Assembly (NCBI RefSeq): GCF_000276805.1
Contig: NZ_AKXQ01000002.1
Span: 186,001-250,000, forward strand
Source of the DNA: Moritella dasanensis ArB 0140
GTDB taxonomy: Bacteria > Pseudomonadota > Gammaproteobacteria > Enterobacterales > Moritellaceae
Length of the DNA: 64,000 nucleotides
Direction of reading: 5' to 3'
Under the pieces are notes generated by a model. It ran no database searches, was not told the origin of the DNA, and worked only from the letters and a program-made list of their open reading frames with translations. The position numbers and the translations under genes are program-made. Positions 43,469-53,643 of the stretch are shown here, piece by piece. The number at the start of each line of letters is the position of its first letter. Within the stretch, counting starts at the first letter, position 1.

Positions 43469-46318
43469 TCATTTTAACACCGCTTTAATAGCGCATATAT
43501 CAACCTTATCAAGCTGTGACTCGGCTAAGTACTCATCTGCGTATTGTTGATAGATACCTTGAGTAATAAACAATTCGAATAAGTCTGCGTCTAACTCACC
43601 CTTTTTAACCATCGCAGCCATAATCATTAACGACTCATTTAACGTCTTCGCTTTTTTATATGCCCGTTCAGCGGTCGTTAGCGCTTCAAATATATCAGCA
43701 ATGGCAATCATCCGGCCACCAAGCGGGATTTGATTACCTTTTAGCTTCAGCGGGTAACCATTACCATTCATTTTCTCGTGGTGAGAGCCAGCAATAAGTG
43801 GCACATTTTTTAAATGTTCAGGGTATGGTAATTGATCCAGCATTAAATACGTTTGTATGATGTGGTCATTGACGTTATAGCGTTCTTCAGCTGTCAATGT
43901 ACCACTGGTGACACGTAAATTATGTAATTCACCACGGTTGTATTGATGTTCAGGTTTGACTAACTTGAATTCACGTTTGCTCTGCGATTCTAATCTTTTG
44001 CTTTCTAGCCAAGGATATAAATGCGTTTGCTTGTCTGCCAATATTTGTTCTGTGATCGGCAGTGCTTGACTCGCGGTATCTGCTTTATCGAGTGATTCTT
44101 GCGATACGCCGATATTATCTGGCAGTGTGCGCAGCCAAGTTCGGCCAGCTATTTGCTCTAAGCGCGCTATCGATTCGGGCTGTAAGGGCTCATGACCAAT
44201 ATTACACTGCGCAATAAATTCAAACTCACTTTCTAATACGCGTTTTTGTTCATCACAGGCTACTTTCGCGGCAATTTTATCTTGCCCTTGGGCAACGGCT
44301 TTCCAATAGACAATATCAGCATCACGTTTAAGCACTTCATAACGCATTCTCACTTCATGGATACGGTCATAAATCGTCTCAAGCTTGGTGGCTTTGTCCA
44401 TCACATAGTCAGGTGTTGTTACCTTACCGCAGTCATGCAACCATGCCGCCATCAGTAGTTCCTCCCAACCGTCTTCGGTTAATGAGAACGCCTTAAATGT
44501 TTGATTATCTTGCTCTGCTGCTTTCGCGATCATCTTGGTAATTTGCGGCACACGCTGACAATGGGTTCCCGTGTAAGGAGACTTGATATCAACCGACGTC
44601 GCCATCATTTCCACAAAAGAATGGAATAATGCGCGTTGCTCATGCTCTTGTTCAAGTTGCTCAAGTACAATTTCATTAAAAGCTAAAAATTCACGCACAA
44701 AATGAATACGATTACGGGAATAGGCGTTTATATTCCCTTTAACACCGACAACTAACGCACCTATATGTATATTTGCACGGTTTAATAATGGAATGATAAA
44801 ACCTGTTGTACATTGCGCCCCCACAAATAAGACTTTACTGTCTTTTTGCTTTAACTCGTAGATAGACTCTGACAAAATCGTTTTATTACAGTCATAAAGC
44901 GATTGTAAATCAAAACACTCACCCGTTTCTGAATTTGCCGTCATTTTAAATGAATGGCGATCCAGGGGCGAATTAACAAATAATTGGCATGCATCACTGG
45001 CCAGCATTGCTTTTGCCTGCGTTACGATAGACGTTGATAACTGCTCTGACTCTGTCGAACGAGCAATATCACGGAGGTTGTCGAAGAAGTCGACCAGCAC
45101 ATTTTCCATTGAACTCATGGCTTCATTAAGCGCATTAATATCGTTAATGTCTGATTTTCTATATGCCTTACGCTTAAAGCTAAACCGTTGAATATTTTCA
45201 AGCGATTTAGTCAGATAAGTGAGCGGCTTAGCGATCTTTTCGGTGATGACCAAAATAATAAGAAAAGAGATGAACACGGTAATTAAAGATATTACAATCA
45301 ATTCATTACGTAATATTGATGAACCATATAACAGATCTTTATAAGCAACAAAGTTCACCAGATACAAAATATCTTCATTGCTAATAGCCAATGGCGTAAC
45401 GACCAACTCCCAATCTTGATCTTGCCAAAATATGGTACTAAATAAAGTTTGATCTACCTTGATGTCATGAAAGTCAGGTAAAAACTCGGCTATTTCGAGT
45501 TCTTCCGCAGTAAACAATTGCTCACCATTAATGAGTGCTATTTCTTGATTACTGGAAATAATACGTTTTGATTCAGTCAGTAATAGTACCTTTGAATTAG
45601 TTGAATATTCTAATTTTTGGATCATATCAGTGAGTGAATCCAAGGTAAAATCAACCGCTATCACCCCTTGTTTATTCTTCAACATTCTTGAAAATGTGAT
45701 GCCAATTTTACGCGAGAAATAAAATGCGTAAGGTTCCGCCATGTGAATATCCATGTCGCCTTTGGCGTTTTTAAACCAATCACGCGTACGGGGGTCAAAA
45801 TGATTACTGTGCGAGCGTGTCGAGCCAATACGGCGCATTTTATGATCAAAGAAAATACTGTATTTCTGACCATTATTACGATTAATATCTAGCATCATAG
45901 TGGTGGTATCAGGGGCTAAATAACGCAATCGTTCCGTTTTGTTATGTATCGATCTAACAAGGTAAGAGTTACCATCGTTATGACCCACATAAAACGAGGC
46001 AATATGCTGGTTTTTAGTTAACAACATATTCATCATGTCTAACCATTGTGTCGACTGCTCATGAAATTCTTCAGCAGTAAAACCGGCATTGGCCAAGGTA
46101 TTAAGCATGGTAATAAGTGGGGTTGATAATTCTTCTAATTCAACTTTGAGTTCATTGGAATAGTTTTTTACAATGTCTTGAGATAAAGAAATAGAGACTG
46201 TTTGAGAATGCTGCACGCTCACATAGATAAGTACAGCACTTAGCAAGGATGCAATAGAAAGAAAGATACCTGAAATATACCAACGAAATGAAACCGAACG
46301 CATGCCTTGCCAACCCAT
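43469..46318 (-). CDS. membrane-bound HD-GYP sensor protein (paralogue 2)
   Basis: A 949-residue tandem paralogue of the neighbouring gene with the same order: membrane helix, dCACHE-like sensor, second helix 'ELIVISLITVFISFLIILVI', HAMP/GAF-like region and HD-GYP. HD is 'AAWLHDCGKVTTPDY' near 627 and GYP 'SHHEKMNGNGYP' near 851, with the same inserted region between. The catalytic halves are far more alike than the sensors, for example 'GTHCQRVPQITKMIA' versus 'GGHCQRVPKITKMLA', which suggests duplication followed by sensor divergence. It is divergent from the glycogen locus and shares its 500-base promoter region. Confidence 0.85.
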   Translation of the reverse strand: MGWQGMRSVSFRWYISGIFLSIASLLSAVLIYVSVQHSQTVSISLSQDIVKNYSNELKVELEELSTPLITMLNTLANAGFTAEEFHEQSTQWLDMMNMLLTKNQHIASFYVGHNDGNSYLVRSIHNKTERLRYLAPDTTTMMLDINRNNGQKYSIFFDHKMRRIGSTRSHSNHFDPRTRDWFKNAKGDMDIHMAEPYAFYFSRKIGITFSRMLKNKQGVIAVDFTLDSLTDMIQKLEYSTNSKVLLLTESKRIISSNQEIALINGEQLFTAEELEIAEFLPDFHDIKVDQTLFSTIFWQDQDWELVVTPLAISNEDILYLVNFVAYKDLLYGSSILRNELIVISLITVFISFLIILVITEKIAKPLTYLTKSLENIQRFSFKRKAYRKSDINDINALNEAMSSMENVLVDFFDNLRDIARSTESEQLSTSIVTQAKAMLASDACQLFVNSPLDRHSFKMTANSETGECFDLQSLYDCNKTILSESIYELKQKDSKVLFVGAQCTTGFIIPLLNRANIHIGALVVGVKGNINAYSRNRIHFVREFLAFNEIVLEQLEQEHEQRALFHSFVEMMATSVDIKSPYTGTHCQRVPQITKMIAKAAEQDNQTFKAFSLTEDGWEELLMAAWLHDCGKVTTPDYVMDKATKLETIYDRIHEVRMRYEVLKRDADIVYWKAVAQGQDKIAAKVACDEQKRVLESEFEFIAQCNIGHEPLQPESIARLEQIAGRTWLRTLPDNIGVSQESLDKADTASQALPITEQILADKQTHLYPWLESKRLESQSKREFKLVKPEHQYNRGELHNLRVTSGTLTAEERYNVNDHIIQTYLMLDQLPYPEHLKNVPLIAGSHHEKMNGNGYPLKLKGNQIPLGGRMIAIADIFEALTTAERAYKKAKTLNESLMIMAAMVKKGELDADLFELFITQGIYQQYADEYLAESQLDKVDICAIKAVLK

Positions 46319-46820
46319 AACTGAAAATACTTATTAACATTTGCCTTAGAATAACCTTTAAATAGCACGCCGCATATTACGTTAAGAAAATAAAAGACCA
46401 ATCTACAAAGTTCTATACGTTTATTTATAGCTTTATTAAATTACTATATCTATTGATAAACCATATCACTGTCATGGTTAAAATTCAGGCGGTTTATTAT
46501 TGATTACACGCTACCTTATCGATTCTAGCGACCAGTATTTCACTCATCCGTCCAGGCAAAAAGTATTACTAATTAGTTAATTTTTAATTAAAATAAACAA
46601 AAACTGTTGTTCACACACAAGAAACGACACTCAGTTACGAATGAAAGATATTAATCGTGACACAGATCACAAAACATCGTCTAAAAACTTTTAACAAGCT
46701 CAAAAAGACACGATAATACCCACATAGGAATACTCAATTAGGTTGATTTATTTAATTTGGGTACCAAAACGAAACCTGGCTTAAGTGATTAGAGCTGCGA
46801 CATGTAACAAGGAAGATAAA
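46319..46820. other. divergent promoter region between HD-GYP sensor and glycogen operon
   Basis: About 500 AT-rich bases. It contains the CRP-type site listed separately. I see no small gene or RNA; other MalT-type or AT-rich regulator sites cannot be excluded. Confidence 0.4.
46656..46671. promoter_or_regulatory. CRP-type site upstream of the glycogen operon
   Basis: CGTGACACAGATCACA matches TGTGA-N6-TCACA in nine of ten positions. It lies 150 bases before the CBM48 gene and 340 bases before the divergent HD-GYP gene. cAMP-CRP control of glycogen genes is known in E. coli. Confidence 0.6.
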
Positions 46821-47141
46821 ATGTTAAAAAAACGTTTTTTTAAAACAAAATCGGAAGCCGATGTAACGTTTGAATTCGCCTGTGACACAAATAACGCACT
46901 ATTAAGTAGTGATACGGTTGAACTGTTTTGCGACTTTAATGACTGGCAAGCATTACCAATGAAATACATTAAGAAAGAAAAAGTATTTCGCACCAAGGTT
47001 CGTTTACCTGAAAATAAACAATTTCATTTCCGTTACTTAATTAATAGTAACGAATGGCATAACGATCATAAAGCAGACTTATATTTACCTAATACGTTCG
47101 GCACTGACAACAGCGTTGTATCTACGTTACGGTCTGCATAA
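46821..47141 (+). CDS. stand-alone CBM48 (isoamylase N-terminal-like) glycogen-binding protein
   Basis: A 106-residue protein made of a single carbohydrate-binding module 48-type fold: 'VELFCDFNDWQALPMKYIKK' carries the FNDW starch/glycogen contact, followed by 'VRLPENKQFHFRYLINSNEW' and the C-terminal 'LPNTFGTDNSVVS'. No catalytic domain is attached. ATG 46821 has AAGGAAG seven bases upstream. It is the first gene of the glycogen cluster, 33 bases before glgB, and may target or modulate glycogen enzymes. Confidence 0.75.
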   Translation: MLKKRFFKTKSEADVTFEFACDTNNALLSSDTVELFCDFNDWQALPMKYIKKEKVFRTKVRLPENKQFHFRYLINSNEWHNDHKADLYLPNTFGTDNSVVSTLRSA

Positions 47142-47174
47142 ATAGTTAACACTACCTTTAATCCAGGATGGAGC

Positions 47175-49442
47175 ATGAGTGACATTTCGACTACACCAAC
47201 AATAGCGACTCGTTTTGAAGATCGTTTTAACCATGAAATAGATGCCCTTAATAAAGGTGAACTCTATGACCCGTTTGCTTTTTTAGGCCCGCACCAAATT
47301 AGTAAAGATGAATACGAACTGAAAGTATTCATTCCCGGTGCACAGCACGTTTATTATCAAGATAAGAATCAGCAGTGTCGTTATCAACGCGTCGGCACCA
47401 GTGATCTCTTCATCCTTATCTTGTCAGCAAAACGATACAACGCCAATTATCAACTAACGATCGCTTATCCTTTCTCAACGATTGTTGAACAAGACCCTTA
47501 TAAGTTCTCGTCTACGCTTGATGCTAATGCAGTTTACCTGTTTAACGAAGGTACGTTAGAACAAGCTCAACGTCATTTAGGTGCACATTGGACGACCACT
47601 GATAATGTGGAAGGTGTCCGTTTTACAGTTTGGGCACCCAACGCACGTTCGGTCAGCTTAATTGGTAACTTTAACCATTGGAACACCACGCGTCACCCAA
47701 TGCGTAAACACCTAGGTGCGGGCATTTGGGAAATTTTCATTGCGGATATAGCCGACTCTGAAGACGATAATAACTACAAGTTTAGTATTGTTACCGAACA
47801 TGGTGAGCGCTTAGAAAAAGCCGACCCGTTCGCGTCAGCAATGCAACTGCGACCACAAACAGCATCATGTGTACCGACTAAAGCCCGCTCTGCGGTATGG
47901 CAAAAATCGCCAGCTAAAGCTTGGACACAACGTGCTGAACGCAACGCGATAGACGCACCAATCACTATCTATGAAGTCCATGCGGGTTCGTGGAAACGTG
48001 ATGAGAATAACCAGTTCCTCAGCTATAAAGCGATGTCAGAACAGCTTGTACCTTATGCTAAAGAGCTTGGTTTCACCCATATCCAATTAATGCCAATTAG
48101 TGAGTTTCCATTCGATGGTTCGTGGGGTTATCAGCCTGTTGGTTTATTCGCACCGACCAGTCGTTTTGGTAGCCTAGCAGATTTCCAATTCTTTGTAGAT
48201 GCTTGTCACGCTGCCAACATAGGGTTACTCATCGATTGGGTGCCGGGACACTTCCCTGCTGATGACCACGGTTTAGCTCAGTTTGATGGCTCTCACCTGT
48301 TTGAACACGCCGATAAACGCCAAGGTTTCCACCCCGATTGGAATACCCACATCTTTAATTATGATCGTGCCGAAGTACAAAGTTTCTTAATTTCTAATGC
48401 CCTCGCTTGGTTTGATAACTTTGCCATTGATGGCCTGCGTGTTGATGCCGTTGCGTCTATGCTGTATCTCGATTACAGCCGTAAAGAAGGTGAATGGATC
48501 CCGAATGAACACGGTGGTCGTGAAAACCTAGGCGCGATTGAATTACTAAAACAAGTGAATCAACGCTGCTACAAAAACCACCCCGGCATCATGATGGTTG
48601 CAGAAGAATCAACAGCTTGGCCTGGTGTGACTAACTTTGTCGACCAAGGTGGTCTAGGTTTTGGTTACAAGTGGAACATGGGTTGGATGAATGACAGCTT
48701 AGAATACATGAGCTGTGACCCACTCTATCGTCAACATCACCACCATGAAATGACGTTCTCATTGGCGTATGCCTTTAGTGAAAACTTTATCTTACCGTTA
48801 AGCCACGACGAAGTTGTGCACGGTAAAGGTTCATTGCTTAACAAGATGCCGGGCGATGATTGGCAGAAATTTGCTAATTTACGCGCTTATTACGGTTTCA
48901 TGTGGGCGCACCCAGGTAAGAAATTGTTGTTTATGGGTTGTGAGTTTGGTCAACGTGCCGAATGGAATCATGATCAATCGCTCGACTGGCATTTACTTGA
49001 GCAATCACCACACCAAGGTGTGCAAGATCTCATAAAAACATTAAACCACAACTACTGTCATCAAACTGCCTTGTTTGAGTTAGACACTGATCATAACGGT
49101 TTTGATTGGATTGACGCCAGTAACGCCGAACAGTCTGTGTTTAGTTTCTTACGTTATAGCAAAGCCAAAGCTGAACATGTTGTCGTGGTAGCGAATATGA
49201 CACCAGCCTGCCAATCACACTATCGTATTGGTGTACCAAGCAACGGTGACTATGACGTTATCGTCAATACCGATGATGCGCAATTTGGTGGTAGCGGTTT
49301 TGCAACGCAAACACGTTACACCGCTGAGCACGTTGAATGGCAGGGTTATCATCAAAGTATTTGTATCGCCCTACCGCCGTTATCAACAGTGTACTTAGCA
49401 CCAAAAAAGAATAACAAACGAACAACAGCTAAAAACAATTAA
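47175..49442 (+). CDS. glgB: 1,4-alpha-glucan branching enzyme GlgB
   Basis: Introduces alpha-1,6 branches into glycogen. The N-terminal half contains two CBM48-type modules ('PFAFLGPHQ' and 'VWAPNARSVSLIGNFNHWN'). The GH13 domain follows with 'HAGSWKRD', 'GFTHIQLMPISEFPFDGSWGYQ', the nucleophile region 'DGLRVDAVASMLYLDYSR', the acid/base 'MMVAEESTAWPGV' and 'LPLSHDEVVHGK'. Length 755 residues is normal for the long form. AGGATGGAGC precedes the start. It is the first enzyme gene of the cluster. Confidence 0.96.
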   Translation: MSDISTTPTIATRFEDRFNHEIDALNKGELYDPFAFLGPHQISKDEYELKVFIPGAQHVYYQDKNQQCRYQRVGTSDLFILILSAKRYNANYQLTIAYPFSTIVEQDPYKFSSTLDANAVYLFNEGTLEQAQRHLGAHWTTTDNVEGVRFTVWAPNARSVSLIGNFNHWNTTRHPMRKHLGAGIWEIFIADIADSEDDNNYKFSIVTEHGERLEKADPFASAMQLRPQTASCVPTKARSAVWQKSPAKAWTQRAERNAIDAPITIYEVHAGSWKRDENNQFLSYKAMSEQLVPYAKELGFTHIQLMPISEFPFDGSWGYQPVGLFAPTSRFGSLADFQFFVDACHAANIGLLIDWVPGHFPADDHGLAQFDGSHLFEHADKRQGFHPDWNTHIFNYDRAEVQSFLISNALAWFDNFAIDGLRVDAVASMLYLDYSRKEGEWIPNEHGGRENLGAIELLKQVNQRCYKNHPGIMMVAEESTAWPGVTNFVDQGGLGFGYKWNMGWMNDSLEYMSCDPLYRQHHHHEMTFSLAYAFSENFILPLSHDEVVHGKGSLLNKMPGDDWQKFANLRAYYGFMWAHPGKKLLFMGCEFGQRAEWNHDQSLDWHLLEQSPHQGVQDLIKTLNHNYCHQTALFELDTDHNGFDWIDASNAEQSVFSFLRYSKAKAEHVVVVANMTPACQSHYRIGVPSNGDYDVIVNTDDAQFGGSGFATQTRYTAEHVEWQGYHQSICIALPPLSTVYLAPKKNNKRTTAKNN

Positions 49443-49473
49443 TCAGCCCAAATGTCATAATAAAGGAAGTTAT

Positions 49474-51972
49474 ATGTCATTAAAAAAACAAAAATCTAAA
49501 ACAAACAAAGTTTGTAAATTAGAGACAAAAAATGGGCCTGTGGTAAATGCCAGCACTTTGCCTGAAGATTTAAAGCGTCATTTCCATTACACCCTAGGGC
49601 GTGATGAAGTTGGTGAGTCTCCGCAGTATTTATATCATGCGCTAGCATTAACAATCCGTGACCGCCTGATGGAAAAATCACGCGAGACCAAGAAACAACA
49701 GCAAGCACAACCTACCCGCCGCGCCGCTTACCTGTCGTTAGAATTTTTGATGGGTCGTGCATTGGGTAACGCAGTACTAAATTTAGATTTAGAAGACAGC
49801 GTCCGTAAAGGCTTAACACATTACAGCAGCGAGCTAGAATCAATTGCTGAGTCAGAACACGATGCTGGTTTAGGTAACGGCGGTCTAGGTCGACTAGCCG
49901 CTTGTTTCCTAGATAGTTGCGCAAGTTTAGCCTTGCCAGTAACAGGTTATGGTATCCGTTATGAATACGGTATGTTTAACCAAAGCATTGAAAATGGACA
50001 TCAAGTAGAACATCCAGATAACTGGCTACGTGATGGTCACCCTTGGGAAGTCGCAGCACCAGAACATAAACGCCGCGTTAAATTCTTTGGCCATGTAGAA
50101 ACGTACCAAGACAAAGAAGGCCGTACTCATCACCAATGGGTAGGTACTGAAGATGTACTAGCTGTACCTTATGATGTGCCAGTTCCGGGTTACCAAAACG
50201 GTATCGTCAATACGTTACGTCTTTGGAAGTCAGCGGCGACTGATGAGTTTGACCTAGGTGAATTCAACGCTGGTAGCTACACAGAAGCCGTAGCGCGTAA
50301 AAACTTAGCTGAACAAATCACCATGGTATTGTATCCAAACGATGCCAGTGAAAACGGTAAAGAACTGCGTTTACGTCAGCAATACTTCCTGACTTCAGCT
50401 AGCTTACAAGACATTATGGCTGAATGGGTAAAAGTACACGGTAGCGACTTTACTGATTTTGCTAAATACCACGTATTCCAACTTAACGATACCCATCCAA
50501 GTGTGGCTGTTGCTGAGTTAATGCGTCTATTACTCGATGACCATGATTTAGATTGGGACGCTGCATGGCAGATCACCACATCAACGATGGCTTACACTAA
50601 CCATACGTTATTGCCTGAAGCATTAGAAAAATGGTCTGTGCGTTTATTCTCACACCTATTACCGCGTGTACTGGAAATCATTTTTGAAATCAACGCTCGC
50701 TTCTTAACGGAAGTAGCTTGTAAATGGCCTGGTGACGTTAATAAGCAACGCGCCTTGTCAATTATTGAAGAAGGCGACGACCCACAAGTACGCATGGCTT
50801 ACCTTGCGATCGTGGGCAGTTTCTCGGTAAACGGCGTTGCAGCATTGCATACCCAACTACTGAGCGAAGGTTTGTTTAACGACTTCTATCAGTTAACACC
50901 AAACAAATTTAACAACAAAACCAATGGTGTTACCCCACGCCGTTGGTTAGCGCATTGCAATCCAAAACTGAGTGAGTTAATCAGTGACAAGATTGGTAAT
51001 GACTGGACTCGTGATCTAAGCCAAATTAGCCAACTACGTCGTTACTACGATAACGAAAAGTTCCATGCTAAATGGCAAGACGTTAAACAACACAACAAGC
51101 AACAATTAGCTGATTTAGTGAAAGAAGCTTGTGGCGTTGAATTCGATACCAACATGATGTTTGACGTACAAGTTAAACGTATGCACGAATACAAACGTCA
51201 GCTGCTTAATATCATGCATGTTATCCATCTTTATGACCGCATTCGTCGCGGTGATACAGACGGCATGACGCCACGCTGTGTATTAATTGGTGGTAAAGCC
51301 GCGCCGGGTTACTTCATTGCTAAGTTAACGATTAAATTAATCAACAATGTCGCAGCAACGATCAACGCCGATCCGCTAGCACAACCTTGGTTACGTGTTG
51401 CTTTCTTACCAAACTACAACGTTACCGCGATGGAAACGATTTGTGCGGCAACCGACTTGTCAGAACAGATTTCTACAGCCGGTAAAGAAGCGTCAGGTAC
51501 TGGCAACATGAAGTTCATGATGAATGGTGCGGCGACTATCGGTACGTTAGATGGTGCCAACATCGAGATCCGCGATGCGGTTGGTGCAGATAACTTCTTC
51601 TTGTTTGGCGCGCGTAGCGAACAAGTAGCCGGTATCCGTGAACACTATAATCCTGCGCAATTAATTGCTAACGACCACAACTTGAATAACGTGATGGAAT
51701 TACTTAATAGCGGTCACTTCAACTTGTTTGAAAGTGGCTTATTCCAACCATTAATCGACTCGATTTTAAATGAGCATGATCAATGGTTAGTCGCGCATGA
51801 TTTCGCTGGTTACTGTAAAGCACAACAAGCAGCTGCCCTTGTCTATCAAGATAAAGAAGCGTGGACACGTCTCAGTATTTTGAATACAGCAGCAAGTGGC
51901 ACGTTCTCAAGTGACCGTACCATTAATGAATACAACAACGACATTTGGAATCTAACACCACTGAATGTTTAA
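49474..51972 (+). CDS. glgP: glycogen/maltodextrin phosphorylase
   Basis: Releases glucose 1-phosphate from alpha-1,4 glucans using pyridoxal phosphate. The PLP lysine lies in 'EASGTGNMKFMMNGA'. Other motifs are 'AAYLSLEFLMGRALGNAVLNL', 'GLGNGGLGRLAACFLDS' and 'VQVKRMHEYKRQLLN'. Length 832 residues matches GlgP. It is located 31 bases after glgB with AAGGAAG before the ATG. MalP is a close relative; the glycogen context favours GlgP. Confidence 0.94.
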   Translation: MSLKKQKSKTNKVCKLETKNGPVVNASTLPEDLKRHFHYTLGRDEVGESPQYLYHALALTIRDRLMEKSRETKKQQQAQPTRRAAYLSLEFLMGRALGNAVLNLDLEDSVRKGLTHYSSELESIAESEHDAGLGNGGLGRLAACFLDSCASLALPVTGYGIRYEYGMFNQSIENGHQVEHPDNWLRDGHPWEVAAPEHKRRVKFFGHVETYQDKEGRTHHQWVGTEDVLAVPYDVPVPGYQNGIVNTLRLWKSAATDEFDLGEFNAGSYTEAVARKNLAEQITMVLYPNDASENGKELRLRQQYFLTSASLQDIMAEWVKVHGSDFTDFAKYHVFQLNDTHPSVAVAELMRLLLDDHDLDWDAAWQITTSTMAYTNHTLLPEALEKWSVRLFSHLLPRVLEIIFEINARFLTEVACKWPGDVNKQRALSIIEEGDDPQVRMAYLAIVGSFSVNGVAALHTQLLSEGLFNDFYQLTPNKFNNKTNGVTPRRWLAHCNPKLSELISDKIGNDWTRDLSQISQLRRYYDNEKFHAKWQDVKQHNKQQLADLVKEACGVEFDTNMMFDVQVKRMHEYKRQLLNIMHVIHLYDRIRRGDTDGMTPRCVLIGGKAAPGYFIAKLTIKLINNVAATINADPLAQPWLRVAFLPNYNVTAMETICAATDLSEQISTAGKEASGTGNMKFMMNGAATIGTLDGANIEIRDAVGADNFFLFGARSEQVAGIREHYNPAQLIANDHNLNNVMELLNSGHFNLFESGLFQPLIDSILNEHDQWLVAHDFAGYCKAQQAAALVYQDKEAWTRLSILNTAASGTFSSDRTINEYNNDIWNLTPLNV

Positions 51973-52003
51973 CTGCACTTACAATTACAAAAACGTTTAA
52001 AAT

Positions 52004-52032
52004 CAGGGCTTCAGCAAAGTTTCAAAGCCCTG
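52004..52032 (+). other. intercistronic hairpin between glgP and glgC
   Basis: Arms CAGGGCTT (52004-52011) and AAGCCCTG (52025-52032) with a 13-base loop and no T-run. It may be a weak attenuator or mRNA-stability element between glgBP and glgC. Confidence 0.45.
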
Positions 52033-52118
52033 CACATTACTTATTAAGTGCTTTATTTGATTGATTATTTAAAGCACTTGATATAAACCGAATTCGACAA
52101 AGCTTATGGAGAAGTAAT

Positions 52119-53447
52119 ATGTCACAAGGTGCACATCGTTATATTAGTAACTTAACTAAAGATACTTACGCCCTTATCCTTGCAGGTGGCCGCGGTAGTC
52201 GTTTACATGAGTTAACTGATTGGCGCGCAAAACCAGCCGTATTTTTCGGCGGAAAATTCCGTATTATCGACTTCCCATTATCTAATTGCATTAACTCTGG
52301 GATCCGTCGTGTTGGTATTGCAACACAGTACAAATCACATTCATTAATCCGTCACGTAAACCGTGGTTGGGGACACTTCAAAAAAGAATTGTCTGAGTCT
52401 GTAGAGATCTTACCGGCATCACAGCGTTACGGTAACGACTGGTATTCAGGTACGGCAGACGCGGTATTCCAAAACATGGATATTATCCGCGCTGAAAAGC
52501 CAAAATACGTAATGATCTTGTCTGGTGACCATGTATATCGTATGGATTACGGTGATCTGCTAGCTAAGCATTTGGAAAATGGCGCAGACATGACGGTATG
52601 CTGCATTGAAGTACCAACGGAAGAAGCCGCTGGTCAATTTGGTGTAATGACAGTTGATACTGATAACCGTGTTAAACGTTTTGATGAAAAACCAGCACAA
52701 CCGAATGAAATTCCGGGTAAACCAGGTCAATGTTTAGCATCAATGGGGAACTATGTATTTAATACTGAGTTCCTATTCGAACAGCTAGAAAAAGATGCAA
52801 CTCGTGAAACTTCAGATCGTGATTTTGGTAATGACATCATTCCATCAATCATTGATGATCATCAAGTGTTTGCATTCCCATTCAGCGACCCTGATAGCGA
52901 CAAACAACCGTACTGGCGCGATGTAGGTACACTGGATTCATTCTGGGAAGCGAATATGGAACTGGTTACACCAGAACCACAGCTTGACCTGTATGATTCA
53001 AGCTGGCCGATTTGGACGTACCAAGAACAACTACCACCGGCTAAGTTTATTTTTGATAACGATGTACGTCGTGGTATGGCTGTTGATTCAACGGTTTCAG
53101 GTGGCTGTATTATTTCTGGATCAACGATCCGTAAATCACTGTTATTCTCTAACGTACATGTGCACTCGTTCTCGACAGTTGAAGAGTCGGTGATACTACC
53201 GGGTGCTAATATCGGTGAAAACTGTCAATTACGTCGTACTATCGTTGACAGTAACTGCGAATTACCAGCAGGCTTAATCGTTGGTCATGATGCAGAACAA
53301 GATATTGCTAATGGCTTCCGTGTATCGCCAAAAGGCATCACGTTAATCACCTCTGATATGCTGAAAAGAATGGCAGAGAAACAAGCGAAAGCAGCGCCGG
53401 AGCTAGTTGCTGAACTCGCGCCGAAAACAACGCCGGAACTTGTTTAA
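52119..53447 (+). CDS. glgC: glucose-1-phosphate adenylyltransferase GlgC
   Basis: Makes ADP-glucose from ATP and glucose 1-phosphate. The nucleotide-binding '[27 protein letters not shown]', '[19 protein letters not shown]' and '[12 protein letters not shown]' motifs are present, and the C-terminal left-handed beta-helix is seen from about residue 300 ('[20 protein letters not shown]'). Length 442 residues; the last 25 residues are a repetitive Ala/Pro/Glu-rich tail ('[17 protein letters not shown]') not typical of the family. GGAGAAG precedes the ATG. Confidence 0.95.
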   Translation: MSQGAHRYISNLTKDTYALILAGGRGSRLHELTDWRAKPAVFFGGKFRIIDFPLSNCINSGIRRVGIATQYKSHSLIRHVNRGWGHFKKELSESVEILPASQRYGNDWYSGTADAVFQNMDIIRAEKPKYVMILSGDHVYRMDYGDLLAKHLENGADMTVCCIEVPTEEAAGQFGVMTVDTDNRVKRFDEKPAQPNEIPGKPGQCLASMGNYVFNTEFLFEQLEKDATRETSDRDFGNDIIPSIIDDHQVFAFPFSDPDSDKQPYWRDVGTLDSFWEANMELVTPEPQLDLYDSSWPIWTYQEQLPPAKFIFDNDVRRGMAVDSTVSGGCIISGSTIRKSLLFSNVHVHSFSTVEESVILPGANIGENCQLRRTIVDSNCELPAGLIVGHDAEQDIANGFRVSPKGITLITSDMLKRMAEKQAKAAPELVAELAPKTTPELV

Positions 53448-53537
53448 CGGATAGTTAATAACGAGACATTGGCAATAAGTAGCCTAGGTTATTTATTGCC
53501 AACTACGGTCAACAAGCGCTATAAATAATAAGCAATA

Positions 53538-53582
53538 AGCAATAAGCCACTTAACTAAGTGACTTATTGCTGTTTTTGTTTT
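53538..53582 (+). terminator. terminator after glgC
   Basis: Arms AGCAATAAG-CACTT and AAGTG-CTTATTGCT (one mismatch each side) followed by GTTTTTGTTTT. It separates glgC from glgA, so glgA probably has its own promoter as well. A short direct repeat of AATAAGC precedes it. Confidence 0.75.
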
Positions 53583-53643
53583 ATAACTTCAAGATATCCC
53601 TAATAATACCACTTTACTATTCTGCTTTAAGGACAATTTATTC

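Noticed and set aside
53525-53547. AATAAGC tandem repeat as a regulatory iteron
   Set aside because: Only about three short copies, part of which form the glgC terminator stem.
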